From Anastatus disparis (Eukaryota; Arthropoda; Insecta; Hymenoptera; Eupelmidae): DNA of 64,000 nt. Below are positions 10,946-21,388 of this stretch, piece after piece. Each line of letters starts with the position of its first letter. Position 1 is the first letter of the stretch. The position numbers and the translations under genes are program-made. The DNA lies in assembly GCA_017163975.1 (NCBI GenBank), contig JAFFSR010000370.1:1178001-1242000 (forward strand). The letters are read 5' to 3'. The notes beneath the pieces are model-generated. The model was not told the DNA's origin. It saw only the letters and a program-made list of their open reading frames with translations, and ran no database searches.

Positions 10946-11840
10946 TTCCACTAATTACTTTAGATTTGTCATTAATATTCTTGTTCACAATTATATTATC
11001 AGAACTGCACATTTCGTCTATATCATTTTTCGAAGCAAATGTATATGCTCTCTCCCCACTTTCCCGTCTTGCCAGAAATCTACCATTTCTGTGCCACACA
11101 AACTTAAGGGGGCCAGATACTATTAGAAGCTGAAAAAAAACATGTATAATTTGATATAAATTGCTGATGTTCAAAAATAACTAATTTCATATAAAAATAC
11201 ATTCAATTTCGAACATTTTCTATATCTTGAGAATTGAAGTAGTGGTGCTCGTTGAAAGTTTAGAACAAAAAACCCTTTACCGCAAGGTTTCTTCATGAGT
11301 TTTTATTGGATTCACTAGAAATTTCATGGATATATTCAAAATTATCGTAGAATCCATATAAGTGGAACAGATTTTCAATGAATTTATTTCTATTTAGTTA
11401 TTAACTTATTATTTATAATAATTAATGAAAAAAAAATTTTTCAATTGTTTTTTTTTCAAAAATTTTCCAATTATTTGAATTTTTCATGTATGTTTTACAC
11501 TTATATAGATTTTACTATAATTTTAAATATCTCCATAAAATTTTAAGTGAATCCAATGAAAACTCATGAAGAAACCTTGCGGTAAAGGATTTTTCGTTCC
11601 AGACTTTCAACGAGCACCATCACTTTAATTCTCAAGACATAGAAAATGTTTGAAACCAAGAAATGTTTGAAATTGAATGTATTTTTATATCAAATTAGTT
11701 ATTTTTAAACATCAGCAATTTATATCGAATTATACATTTTTTTCAGCTTCTAATAGTATCTGATCCCCTTAATGCCTCTGTCTTTAGCATATTTCTTGAG
11801 GTCTTTAAAGATTTTATATTTATATTTTTGGAGATAATCA
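10946..11840 (-). pseudogene. LINE ORF1 remnant with FP-like C-terminal domain, split by a TTAA element
   Basis: Reading the minus strand from about 11840 gives FKDLKKYAKDRGIK, interrupted by the hairpin element at 11108-11768, then FVWHRNGRFLARRESGERAY and ASKNDIDE. The pattern matches the C-terminal domain shared by insect LINE ORF1 proteins and the baculovirus FP25K family, an RNA-binding type domain. It is a short relic fused by chance to the gypsy gag tail. The junction with gypsy is only placed to within about 40 bp. Confidence 0.6.
11108..11768. mobile_element. TTAA-flanked hairpin MITE (661 bp)
   Basis: TTAA at 11104-11107 and 11769-11772 flanks inverted ends GGGGGCCAGATACTATTAG and CTAATAGTATCTGATCCCC. 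The inverted repeats extend about 260 bp, through GCTGATGTT and TTCTTCATGAGTTTT, and leave only a short AT-rich core. TTAA duplication is the mark of the piggyBac superfamily. It splits an ORF1 reading frame that is continuous when the element and one TTAA are ignored, which confirms the insertion. No coding capacity. Confidence 0.88.
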
Positions 11841-11959
11841 TTAATAAATATATGATGATGCTTTTTTATGGGAGATAAACTAGCAAAACAAGAAAGATCA
11901 ATAACTGCAGTTGAGAAATTTGTAATTTTTCTTTTTTCAAAGTTTCAAAGTTAAATTAA

Positions 11960-12640
11960 ATTGGTGTATAAAGCACACTTAGTCTGGTAGATTTTTAAAT
12001 TTTGATTCTCATCACCAATTTGGAAATAAAATAGGTACGTTAAAAGGTGTTATTAACCGCGCGATTAAACTGTAACACAAGGATTTCAGAAAAAATAATT
12101 TGAATTTAGTTAAAGAAACTTTTGTTAAGAATAATTATCCTGTCAAAGTTTATTGATGAAATGATTGATGAAAGAGTGAATGAAATTTATAATAGTAATT
12201 TAAAAAAGAAAAATAACTTAGAGACTAGGAGTATGTATTTTGTTTTACCGTATGTTAGAGGTTTATCATAAGAATTAAAAATGAATTGAAAAAACATAAA
12301 ATTTAGATTTCCTTTAAAAATACTAATAATTTAGGTATATATTTTAATAATTGTAAGGATAAAGATGAAAAGAATGTAAACTCGGGAGTAGTTTACAGGA
12401 TTAATTGTAGTGATTGTGATAAATATTATATTGGGCAGACAATTAGATAATTAAAAAAGAGAATTTATGAATATCAGTATAGTTTAAAAAATCCTAATGC
12501 TGTGTCGGGTTGAAAGAAACATTGTTTGAGTTTTATTCATTCATTTGATTTTGTAAACGTTGAAATTATGGAACATAATATTCAGAATAAATTTAAAAGA
12601 GAAAGTTTTGAAAATATTCACATTTTTTAAATAAAAATAA
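11960..12640 (+). pseudogene. Penelope-like retroelement relic: RT end and GIY-YIG endonuclease
   Basis: Fragmentary plus-strand reading. The RT thumb region includes LKGVINRAIKL and RKNNLNLVKETF, with a frame change before YFVLPYVRGLS and NNLGIYFNNCKDK. It leads into VVYRINCSDCDKYYIGQT, the C-x2-C plus YIG core of a GIY-YIG nuclease, then KKRIYEYQYSLKN and HSFDFVNVEIME. RT followed by GIY-YIG is specific to Penelope-like elements; the nuclease nicks the target to prime reverse transcription. Several stops and shifts show a dead copy, and the RT palm is missing upstream. Confidence 0.82.
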
Positions 12641-12789
12641 TGTAAATTTAATGTTAGAGTCTAGTAAATTGAATAATATTTCTTATCCTTTTCTGACTAA
12701 ACTTTTGTTTGAGTAATTTTTAATAGTAGTGGTAGATGTAGTGGGGATATTAATATATTTTTATGTATAAATAGTGGCAGCGCAATAAA

Positions 12790-12840
12790 TTAAATTCAGT
12801 TTCTAAGGATGAGCAGTAGGGTGGTCGAAACGTTGGACAG
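12790..12840 (+). other. possible decayed hammerhead-ribozyme-like tail of the Penelope relic
   Basis: GGATGAGCAGTAGGG followed by TCGAAACGTTGG resembles the CUGAUGA and GAAA core boxes that Penelope-like elements carry in their terminal repeats. The first box is altered (AGGAUGAG) and the stems are weak by eye, so it would be inactive if real. It lies 150 bp after the endonuclease, the expected place. Confidence 0.3.
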
Positions 12841-13012
12841 TTCGATAAATCAAGAATTTTTGGTGGTGGGGGCAGTCAGATTGTCCTTCAATTATATGAT
12901 TCATTTCATTTTCAGGATTCAAAGGAATTAATTTTAAAGTTTTAAATTTTAGATTCTTCGGGGCTGGTTATAAACAAGGGCATTTTGACTGCCCATCTTT
13001 ATTTATATTTTT

Positions 13013-13018
<6 letters not shown>

Positions 13019-13084
<66 letters not shown>
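13019..13084. repeat. (TA)n microsatellite
   Basis: Pure TA run directly abutting the left end of the palindromic element at 13085, which suggests that the element inserted in TA-rich DNA. Confidence 0.97.
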
Positions 13085-13086
<2 letters not shown>

Positions 13087-14384
13087 GACGTTTCACGTCA
13101 ACTCACCTAACAAAAAAATAGAATTCGTCAAAAATCTGTGAAAATGTTTTATTTGATACCCAAAATATAAAAAAAAATTTAGAGAACGAGGTCAAAGGGG
13201 TCGGGATTTAAACGTGATGGAATTTTTCGAATTTACCAAATTTTTTACTAAATAAATATTTTAATGAATTTTTTCCTCAAAAACTATGAATTTTTCGTTA
13301 AAACTTAATAGAATACTTTTTCTTGGAAATTAGATGTAGAATTCACTTTAATTTTTGCAAATTATAATATACTGATTTTTATGCTTACTTAATCGATTTA
13401 AACATACTATTTAGTATATCTAAAAATCGAGCAGGTTAAATTGGCTTTTTAAAGTTTTATTTTTTTCGTTTTTTTAGGAGGAAAAAATATACGAAGCCTC
13501 CAGTTGGGCAGCCTTCTCAAAGTTACTTAATTGTGCAAAAAAGTCTGAATAAATCGTTATTTTGGATCAATGATGAGATTCGTGATTTTTTTTCTGAAAA
13601 AGTATTGATTTTTGGGACAAATGTATAAAAATGTTTTTTATTGGAAATTGTATGTAAAATGTATGTAAATTTTTGTAAACCATTATTTGCTAAACATCAC
13701 AAATTATAAATGAAATTTTGAAATTTTAAAATTTATTTTTTGTTAAATTTTTAGTATATATGGTTCATAATGTCTTAAATTATAATTTGTAAAAATATGT
13801 TTATATTCTACACATGATTTCCAATAAAAAACATTTTCATACATTTGTCCCAAAAATCAATACTTTTTCAGAAAAAAAAATCACGAATCTCATCATTAAT
13901 CCAAAATAACGATTTTTTCAGACATTTTTGCACAATTAAGTAACTTTGAGAAGGCTGCCCAACTGGAGGCTTCGTATATTTTTTCCTCATAAAAAAAAAC
14001 AAAAAAAATAAGACTTTAAAAAGCCAATTTAATCTGCTCGATTTTTAGATATACTAAATAGTATGTTTAAATCGATCAAGTAAGCATAAAAATCAGTATA
14101 TTATAATTTGCAAAAATTCAGGTGAATTCTACATCTAATTTCCAAGAAAAAGTATTCTATTAAGTTTTAACGAAAAATTGATAGTTTTTGAGGAAAAAAT
14201 TCATTAATATATTTATTTAGTAAAAAATTTGGAAAATTCGAAAAATTCCATCACGTTTAAATCCTGCCCCCTTTGACCTGGACCTCTAAAATTTTTTTGT
14301 ATATTTTGGGTATCCAATAGAACATTTTCACAGATTTTCGACGAATTCTATTTTTTTGTTAGGTGAGTTGACGTGAAACGTCCC
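13085..14384. mobile_element. 1.3-kb near-perfect palindromic MITE
   Basis: The ends are GGGACGTTTCACGTCAACTC and its reverse complement. Arms of roughly 600 bp can be followed inwards, for example ACGAAGCCTCCAGTTGGGCA at about 13491 and its inverse at about 13955, to a short AT-rich centre near 13730. ATAT lies on both outer sides, consistent with TA target duplication (Tc1/mariner-like), but the TA-rich flank makes this uncertain. No ORF above background. Confidence 0.85.
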
Positions 14385-15079
14385 ATATATATAGTGACGT
14401 CATATACGGGTTTCAATAAATTACCACGTATATGATCTACTTATTAACAGTATTCTACAAGTACTTTTAATCATCTACCATTCAATTAGCGCTGAGAAAG
14501 AATCGTTCTTTGACAATTCACAATTCAACATCAAACGCTAACAAAATATCGGATTTCGTCGTTACGATTTGCCTTTTCTTATTAATTAATCATTTGTTTT
14601 ATTGAAAAACAGATTGAGCATCTGCCACACATAGACAAAGGCATATACATACATACGAGATCAGCTAGCCTTACATGTCTACGTCATTGATCCTGGATAA
14701 GGCTAAGAGAGGGTCTAAACGTATTTATTATTTGTCTACATAAAAAAAAAATTTGAAATTCAAAAGGGGTAATCGCAGATTTCAAAACGGTTTTATGGCA
14801 TTTCAAGCTGTAAAAAGTAAACATTTCCAGCGTATATAGTCCATTTCGAATGATTTTTCCGCAGCTTTTCTGAAGTTTTTCAGATTTTCCGACTTTTCCA
14901 CACCCACCTTTTTAATGAGAGATCTTAGAAAACTTTTTTCAACAGACTAAGCTTTTCAATACTTGCGTGCACGCTTATTTTTACAGTAAGCATAGTTTCA
15001 TATTACGTAATAGAACTGCAATCTTCATCAAATGCAATGTTCAAATGCTATATAAAAGCATTTTTTAAATATTGAGTTC
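14385..15079. other. unassigned AT-rich sequence
   Basis: No motif, ORF or repeat recognised. It contains a short CRE-like TGACGTCA at 14394 with no gene to attach it to. Confidence 0.5.
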
Positions 15080-15122
15080 TGCAAAAAGAGACCTAAGTCC
15101 CGGACTTAGGTCCCTTTTTGCA
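15080..15122. repeat. 43-bp palindrome made of two abutting terminal repeats
   Basis: TGCAAAAAGAGACCTAAGTCC is followed at once by its inverse GGACTTAGGTCCCTTTTTGCA. The same terminal sequence bounds the 209-bp element at 15777-15985, so this looks like a remnant in which the body was lost and both ends joined. Confidence 0.75.
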
Positions 15123-15776
15123 TATATTGAAATCCCTTAATTTTGAGAACGTAGTACAAGGTATATGAATCGGTGCATGGCCTTATATCCATTTATTGAA
15201 AAAAAATGAGATACGATCAAATTTGTGCATGAAAAATGATGCTACATCATAATGTAAATAGTAAATAGTAAAAACCTTATTTTTAAAATTTTAGTTTCTG
15301 CAAAAAGTTAAAATTAAAAAAAAAATCGTTAAAGAAAAAATGGTAAAAAATAGTTAATAGTTTTAGTTAAAGTTTTTTCAGATGGTTACGTTTCTATAAA
15401 AAAATCAAAAATTGAAGATTTAAAAAAACTGATAAATTACATACCAAGTCAATATAAAAAAGTTTTTAACGTTCTTCTTGAATATCCTACTTGTGATTAA
15501 TAATATTTATCTGTATTCATTTATTTATTTACTTATTTATTTATTCATTTATTTATTTATTCATTCATTTATTGATTCATTTATTTATTTATTTATTTAT
15601 TTATGTTTGTATTTAAAGAAATTTAGTAGTTATTTGTTAATGAATTGTTGAAAATTATTTTTCTAAATAAATTATTAGTTTTATATGCATGAAATAATAT
15701 AACAATATTGTGAAATGTATTATTGATGAATAAAAGTTAAATATATTTCCATAAAAATGTTAATTTTTACAGATTC
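15123..15776. other. AT-rich spacer with (TTTA)n tract
   Basis: No gene seen. A degenerate TTTA/TTCA tetranucleotide tract covers about 15520-15605. Confidence 0.6.
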
Positions 15777-15985
15777 TGCAAAAAAGGACCTAAGCCCATT
15801 GGCTTTTCATCAATTAAAAAAATTCATCGGCCAGTTTTAGCAATTGTAAATGTATTATCTTACTTTTGACAATATTAACTACGTATGTGATGAATTTCAA
15901 GTTAATCCACCAAGCGTAAGAGAAGTAATACACTATTTTTCATTTTTCCAAAATTTGTTAGAATGGACTTAGGGCCCTTTTTGCA
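15777..15985. mobile_element. 209-bp MITE with TGCAAAAA ends
   Basis: Starts TGCAAAAAAGGACCTAAGCCC and ends GGACTTAGGGCCCTTTTTGCA, so imperfect inverted repeats of about 20 bp. The body is AT-rich and non-coding. No clear target duplication. Confidence 0.65.
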
Positions 15986-16659
15986 TGCGCCAATTTATAT
16001 GAGAGGCTTTGATATCAGTGATTTTATATTTCGTTACATAAAGGAATAATATTGCAAAAATATGTTAAATTAATCTCAAACAAACAATTTTTAATTAAAA
16101 CACGAAATCCCTTTTCTTTTCAATGATATAACAAGATCTTTAATTAAATAATTCATACAATAATTTGATTGAATAAGATTAAATGTTTACCTTATTCTTT
16201 GTTCAACATAGTAATATTAAATTTATATAAAAAAAACAACAGACACATTAGTTTTGACACACTTAATACCCGAGTTTTACTGCTAGGCAATGACTAGAAA
16301 AATAGAATAACGCAGCGCCAGTTATCCGTATAAAAATAGTATCATTCTCGTAATATACATAAGTTGCTGTTAGACGCATGCTCTACTATCGGATTTAACA
16401 TCCATATAGTGGTTATCACAGTATTACACTTACCCCCACCAGCTGTAGTCCGACGGTAGAGCTGTGCGCTGTATACACAGTGAACTACTGTGTTGCGGTA
16501 CGTATCTAATCTTTATGATTCCTTAATGAAACTGTATGCATTGCGTTTTTTTTGGTAATATTAAGAATATATCAAGAGAATCGCTTACGTTTGGCCTCGT
16601 ACTCGTGTGCGTCTTGGTTATGGAAAATACTGTATTACACATATGCTTAATCGGAACTG
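15986..16659. other. unassigned sequence
   Basis: No gene recognised. GC rises at 16300-16500 (CCCCCACCAGCTGTAGTCCG; GTATACACAGTGAACTACTG). The 64-residue ORF at 16536-16730 runs into the next element and shows no motif. Confidence 0.45.
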
Positions 16660-16663
16660 TTAA

Positions 16664-17122
16664 GGTGGTTCACTCGGTAAGAGAGAGAAAGCTAGCTGTG
16701 AGAGAAAGAGATAGCGCTCATATGATCTAGTTGCGCATGCGCAGCAACGTAAATGTGAACGATATATGCATTATTTATCTAATAATTTCATTTTCAAAAC
16801 ACTTTATCTCCTTAATAAAACGATGAATTTACGCGAATCTTGTTGGAAAATGTTTATTATTAGTTCCTTTATATATGTTTAAATTTTCAATTACAATTTG
16901 AATGTAGATTATGAGATATCGCGGTTAACAGCAACGAAAAGTAAAAATTCCAATATATATAGATATACTTCCAATGTAATTTGTAAAACTTTGAACATCG
17001 ATTAATCAAAAACGAAACGATGAAATGTTCTGAAATTTTAATATGATATTCACATTGCCTTTATTGAACTATACCTACTTTCAAGAATATCTTGAATAAA
17101 CTCTGTACTCGCGAAGACCACC
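16664..17122. mobile_element. TTAA-flanked short-TIR MITE (459 bp)
   Basis: TTAA at 16660-16663 and 17123-17126 flanks GGTGGTTCACTCGGTA and the inverse CTCGCGAAGACCACC. Terminal repeats are only about 10 bp, unlike the long hairpins elsewhere in the window. The body is non-coding. TTAA points to piggyBac-type mobilisation. Confidence 0.65.
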
Positions 17123-17626
17123 TTAAGCTAATATAAGCGCATGCATACATTAGTCGAATCAAACGGGTCAACAAATAATGGAACGTTCTTGGTTTGACTT
17201 TTGTATTAATCTAGTTCCGGTCTTGCAAACAATAGTGATTTAAGGACTTAAGGAACCGCTAGAGCTCCGGATTTTTTTCGGTTTTAGTAAGTTGACATCA
17301 ACTTACTACAAACTTAATTAAAATTGTTGGCGCAAAATTCAAACTGAATAAAAAATTTCAATTTTCAACGAAAAAAAATTTCTATTTTTATAAACTAAAA
17401 ATCATCGTATCTTTGCTTTTAATTGATCAAAAAATTTGATCAGGGGTTTATTTTAAAGATTTTTGTCAATATTTTTGACACATTGATAAATTAAAGCATA
17501 AACGGATTGTAAGAAAACTCAATAGTTGGAAAAATGGCACGATGTGTCGTATTAATGCATTAAAATGGAAAATACGAAAAAATAATGTTTAAAAATTTGT
17601 TACACCAAATAAGGTAAAATCGCCTA

Positions 17627-18416
17627 TGAGGATATCCACAAAACTTTTAACATTTTATTAATCTCTGAAATGCTTAATTAAAAATACTGTAACTCAGCTT
17701 CCTGACTAGTTACATGAACCTAACACCATTCAAATTAATAGTTTTGAAGCCAATAAATAGATCCTGGTATTTTTGTAATCGTATATAAAAACTTATTCCC
17801 AATATCACGAAAATTATGGAAACGAGTAACCATTTTACGTGACAAATCATATAAAAATGCAAAATTTTCGAAGATTTATGGAAATATTTAATTTAATGTA
17901 TTGGATAATCCAAAAAAATCATAAGGAATTATTTTTTGACTTCATTACGAAGAATTTAAGCCAGGTAAAACTTGTGTACCTTATAAAAATGTTAAGCTAT
18001 CTTAAATTTTACCAAAAATATACTTCATATCTTCTGCAGGCTGCTAATCAACTTTTTGAACAGGTACACAAGTTTGACCCGGCTTAAATTCTTCGTGATG
18101 AAGTCAAAAAATAATTCCTTATGATTTTTTTGGATTATCCAATACATTAAATTAAATATTTCCATAAATCTTCGAAAATTTTGCATTTTTATATGATTTG
18201 TCACGTAAAATGGTTACTCGTTTCAATAATTTTTGTGATATTGAGAATAAGTTTTTATATACTATCACAAAAATACCAGGATCTATTTATTGGCTTCAAA
18301 ACTATTAATTTGAATAGTGTTAGGTTCATGTACCTGGTCAGGAAGCTGAGTTACAGTATTTTTAATTAAGCATTTCAGAGTTTATTAAAATGTTAAAAGT
18401 TTTGTGGATATCCTCA
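17627..18416. mobile_element. TA-flanked hairpin MITE (790 bp)
   Basis: TA at 17625-17626 and 18417-18418 flanks TGAGGATATCCACAAAAC and its inverse. Arms of about 355 bp surround a loop of about 80 bp near 17985-18060. Comparison with uninterrupted R-A at about 45170-45190 gives a clean TA insertion, the Tc1/mariner signature. ORFs at 17839-18087 and 18181-18369 are readings of the arms. Confidence 0.9.
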
Positions 18417-18548
18417 TATACTAACCTATCCTAAAAGTTAATATTTTTTATGTATAAAAACATTTAAATTTCGAAGAAAAAAAATATAGTCTTGGAGAAA
18501 ATCGCATTTAAAAAAAATTGCTATCTTCGGTTTTTCATAAATAACTTA

Positions 18549-19193
18549 CTAGGAGAGTATCAGACCTCCGGATCACGGATTTTGCTCAAACTTTGGGATA
18601 AGTGTTCAGATGTCAAAATATGAAAGGAAACAGAATTTTAGATCCCAACGCTTAATATTTCCCTAGTTACAGGCAATTAGAGGAAATCACTAAAAAAGTT
18701 ACTAGATTTTCAAACGCATATAGTTCCTTAGCATTGATAGCTAAGAGCTTGAAACTTTTTATAAATGAAAGCTGAGCTCAAATTCTTTCGTAGTAGTAGT
18801 TATAGCATGTCAAAATATTATTTTTTCCCAAAGTTATAGCATGATAAACATTGGGCCTGATTTTACTTTTTAAAACATTAATTAATAACAAAAGCTGAAA
18901 TGAAGCTCAATGTTTATCACGCTATATCTTTGAGAAAAAATAATATTTTGACATGCTATAACTACTACTACGAAAGGATTTGAGCTCAGCTTTCATTTAT
19001 AAAAAGTTTCAAGCTCTTAGCTATCAATGCTAAGGAACTATATGCGTTTGAAAATCTAGTAACTTTTTTTATTGATTTTCTTTAATTGCCTGTAACTAGG
19101 GAAATATTGAGCGTTGGGATCTCAAATTCTGTTTCCTTTCATATTTTGACATCTGAAAACTTATCCCAAAGTTTGAGCAAAATCCGCTCCTAG
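18549..19193. mobile_element. TTA-flanked Tourist-like hairpin MITE (645 bp)
   Basis: TTA at 18546-18548 and 19194-19196 flanks CTAGGAGAGTATCAGACC and a right end that now reads AATCCGCTCCTAG: about 20 bp present in the sister copy at 42871-43373 is missing. A TWA duplication is typical of PIF/Harbinger MITEs. Long arms run through GGATTTTGCTCAAACTTTGG and CAAGCTCTTAGCTATCAATG. Confidence 0.88.
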
Positions 19194-19473
19194 TTAATGG
19201 AATCAACGCGTATCACAAAAATCGGGACGGCATCTATAACAAGATTAAATTCCGCACATTTTTGTTAAAAACGTCAAAAAGATAAAGAATTGACAAAGCT
19301 ACAGCAATTTGAAAATTCAGCTTCATTTTCAATTTTTTGATTTTGATTTTAACATCCGACACTAAATACGCTGTAGCAAGAAAAAAAATTTTCAAGCTTT
19401 CTACAAGGAGAGTTATATTTTTAAATGCATATCAGTAGGAATTTTTATCACTTAGAAGAAAAAAATTAGATGA

Positions 19474-19887
19474 GTGACGGCTTGGATGATTCTGAATAGA
19501 ATAAGTCAGCTTATAAATTTTTTCTACCAAGAGCTGCATTCGAGTGGCAAATATCGCACTTTAGTTGCTAAAGAAGATGCCGATACTCTTATTGTTATGA
19601 GAGCGATAAGAGGAGTCGTGCTTCGAAATAATAATATTGTAGTAGGCAACGGTAATGATTTGCTAGTTTTAATGGTACAAACACAAGCTCATGGGGTTAT
19701 ATATAATAATTTATATTTTCAAAGGGTTATAATTGAAGGTAAATTAAAACTGTGGGTTAAAAAATATTTTAATCATAGTAGTTTCAACTATTCAAGTTTA
19801 GCAAAATATATTGGTTTAATTTATGCTAGCATCTTCTACCTAGCTAGTATAAATTATACCCTGTTCTTTAAGAACAGATTTACATAA
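19474..19887 (+). pseudogene. fragment resembling a PIN-like nuclease domain
   Basis: The reading contains VAKEDADTLIVMRAI and, 15 residues later, NIVVGNGNDLLVLMVQ. The acidic DADT and the later G-x-x-x-DLLVL strand resemble metal-binding PIN/FEN-like folds common in TE-associated proteins of animals. It begins inside the end of the R-A repeat and degenerates after about 70 residues. With no start or neighbouring exon it is probably a dead TE fragment. The family assignment is by eye only. Confidence 0.4.
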
Positions 19888-19940
19888 AGATGCTGCGGAT
19901 TATTATTTCTAAAGTAACGAAAATAAAGATATAAAAAATG

Positions 19941-20307
19941 GGAAAATGATGATCTTACCATCTTCTTTTTTAGCAGAATCTCGAGCCATAAAACAAAATT
20001 ATTTAGATTCCATAATACTTGTTTGAAAAAAGTGAACCCGATTTCTTCATTACTATGATATACAATCGGAAGTGGAATAAAATTGAAGAAAATTCACATG
20101 TTAACAAATCAACAATAGATAGACCTGACTTAGTAGCCAAAGTATTTTATCAAAAATTAAGATCTTTTTAGAAGTTATACAGAAATAATTATTTGCAAAA
20201 ATAATAGCTTATACTTACGTAATTGAATTTCAGAAAAGAGGTCTTTTGCATATGCATATATTGCTCTTTATAGACCCATAAAACAAAATTTATAATCCTA
20301 ATGATAT
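19941..20307 (+). pseudogene. Helitron Rep/helicase, piece 1 (Rep with HUH motif)
   Basis: Reads MILPSSFLAESRAIKQNYLD, FFITMIYNRKWNKIEENS, DRPDLVAKVFYQKL and EFQKRGLLHMHILLFIDP, the conserved order of the Helitron Rep domain. HMH in the last block is the HUH metal-binding motif of rolling-circle replication initiators. Frames change at least twice (near 20040 and 20180-20220). It is cut at 20307 by the gypsy element and resumes in register at 25907 after the ATAT duplication. Helitrons transpose by single-strand nicking and rolling-circle copying. Confidence 0.88.
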
Positions 20308-20612
20308 TGTGGGCACACAGACATAGTATGTATGTAGAAGTAAGCACATATGTGAGCGTTACGCGCAACCTGCGGTGCGCAAGTAAGCGACGAAAAGCGT
20401 AAGCTATGTGATACGCGAGACACATAAAGTAAGTAAGAGCGTTCTCGACTTCAATAGAGATAAGTATCCTTTCTGTTGTCCTTAGGTAATAAAGTATATT
20501 TTAGACTTGTAATAAAAGAGAGTTCTTTTCTTTGTCTGCCTATCCGGCAACCTGTTCCTTTTGGACCTCTTACAAGTATACATAAGCCTTCTACGAGGAC
20601 GAGAAGCTTACA
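20308..20612 (+). repeat. 5' LTR of gypsy copy 2
   Basis: Starts TGTGGGCACACAG and ends GAAGCTTACA. It contains AATAAA polyadenylation signals (GTAATAAAGTAT and TTGTAATAAAAG), typical of the R region. Confidence 0.93.
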
Positions 20613-20613
20613 C

Positions 20614-20628
20614 TGGTGACCCCGACGA
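20614..20628 (+). promoter_or_regulatory. primer binding site, tRNA-Trp
   Basis: TGGTGACCCCGACGA begins one base after the LTR. It is complementary to the 3' end of insect tRNA-Trp (CGTCGGGGTCACCA), the primer characteristic of the CsRn1 clade. This sets the clade more firmly than the broken gag does. Confidence 0.82.
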
Positions 20629-20799
20629 CCGTTAGGGAAGACAGAACAACGCAGCAGCGAGCAGGCCGCCTTAGCAAAAGCTGTTGGCCAGCGAGGATCG
20701 CCGAGCAGAAGCTGCCATTTTCTCAACGGAAACACGCGTAAGGTTAGAAATATATTCACCTATAAATAATACAGAAATATATTAGTATAGTAAGTCAAG

Positions 20800-21185
20800 A
20801 TAAGAAAGGAAACGATAGACCGTACGCAGATAATGTAGATATCGGAGCTCATATTGAAGCGGTTATAAAGAAGACGCTCGGTAAAGTAGAGAATAAATTT
20901 AGAAATGGAGGATGTTCACGAACTAATAATCGGAATAATAGCAAACTTTATTGTGTATACCACGCGAAATATGGAGAAAGCGCTTATAAATGTTTGGAAC
21001 TATGCGATTGGATTAATTACGAGAAAAGACATGAGTCCGTTCCGCATACCGTAGATGGAAAAAGTCAAGGGTCAAAATCACCCGTACGCGGGATAGTGAG
21101 AAGTAATAGCGTTAGTAAAAAAAGAAGTGAAACGCGAAATAAGAATAATGATAGAGTACATTTAAACTCTTGCACCGGCGGGTAG
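20800..21185 (+). pseudogene. gag remnant of gypsy copy 2
   Basis: Only the C-terminal part survives: LYCVYHAKYGESAYKCLELC, a C-x2-H-x9-C-x3-C zinc pattern like the CHCC nucleocapsid of the CsRn1 clade, followed by INYEKRHESVPHTVDGKSQG. The sequence between the primer site (20628) and about 20800 is too short for the usual Gag, so some 0.7 kb was deleted. It ends at TAG 21183-21185. Confidence 0.75.
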
Positions 21186-21388
21186 AGGGGGCAACCTCGT
21201 CGGATACAGAAGGAATACGCCTCCATGTTGTAGATAAAGAAGTTAACGAAACATTTTTAGTAGATACGAGTGCGGAAGTATCATTAGTTCCGAAAAAGAA
21301 AAATAGTAAAAAAAAAGCAACGCGCGTTAAATTGTACGCAGCAAATAACACGCAAATAGATACGTATAGTATAGTAACAGGGAATTAG
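21170..21388 (+). pseudogene. protease of gypsy copy 2, active site altered
   Basis: RVEGATSSDTEG, then FLVDTSAEVSLVP. The catalytic DTG of copy 1 is DTS here; DSG and DTG are the functional forms, so DTS probably disables it. A frame change at about 21388 separates it from the following flap and RT region. Confidence 0.8.

Larger units (their letters stand above)
17290..19510 (+). repeat. R-A repeat, copy 1, split by two hairpin MITEs
   Basis: An old non-coding repeat of about 0.78 kb. Its pieces are 17290-17624, 18419-18548 and 19194-19510; they line up in order with 44892-45292 plus 46090-46450 and, inverted, with 42213-42725. Markers are GGCGCAAAATTCAAACTGAA, ACCTATCCTAAAAGTTA, and AACACTAAATACGCTGTAGC (here CGACACTAAATACGCTGTAG). 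The uninterrupted copies show exactly where the MITEs at 17627-18416 and 18549-19193 inserted. Confidence 0.85.

Noticed and set aside
14394..14401. CRE-like TGACGTCA
   Set aside because: A single 8-mer with no gene or promoter context.
16536..16730. 64-residue ORF beside a GC-richer segment, considered as a host exon
   Set aside because: It runs into a TTAA element, has no motif, and no splice or neighbouring exon could be supported.
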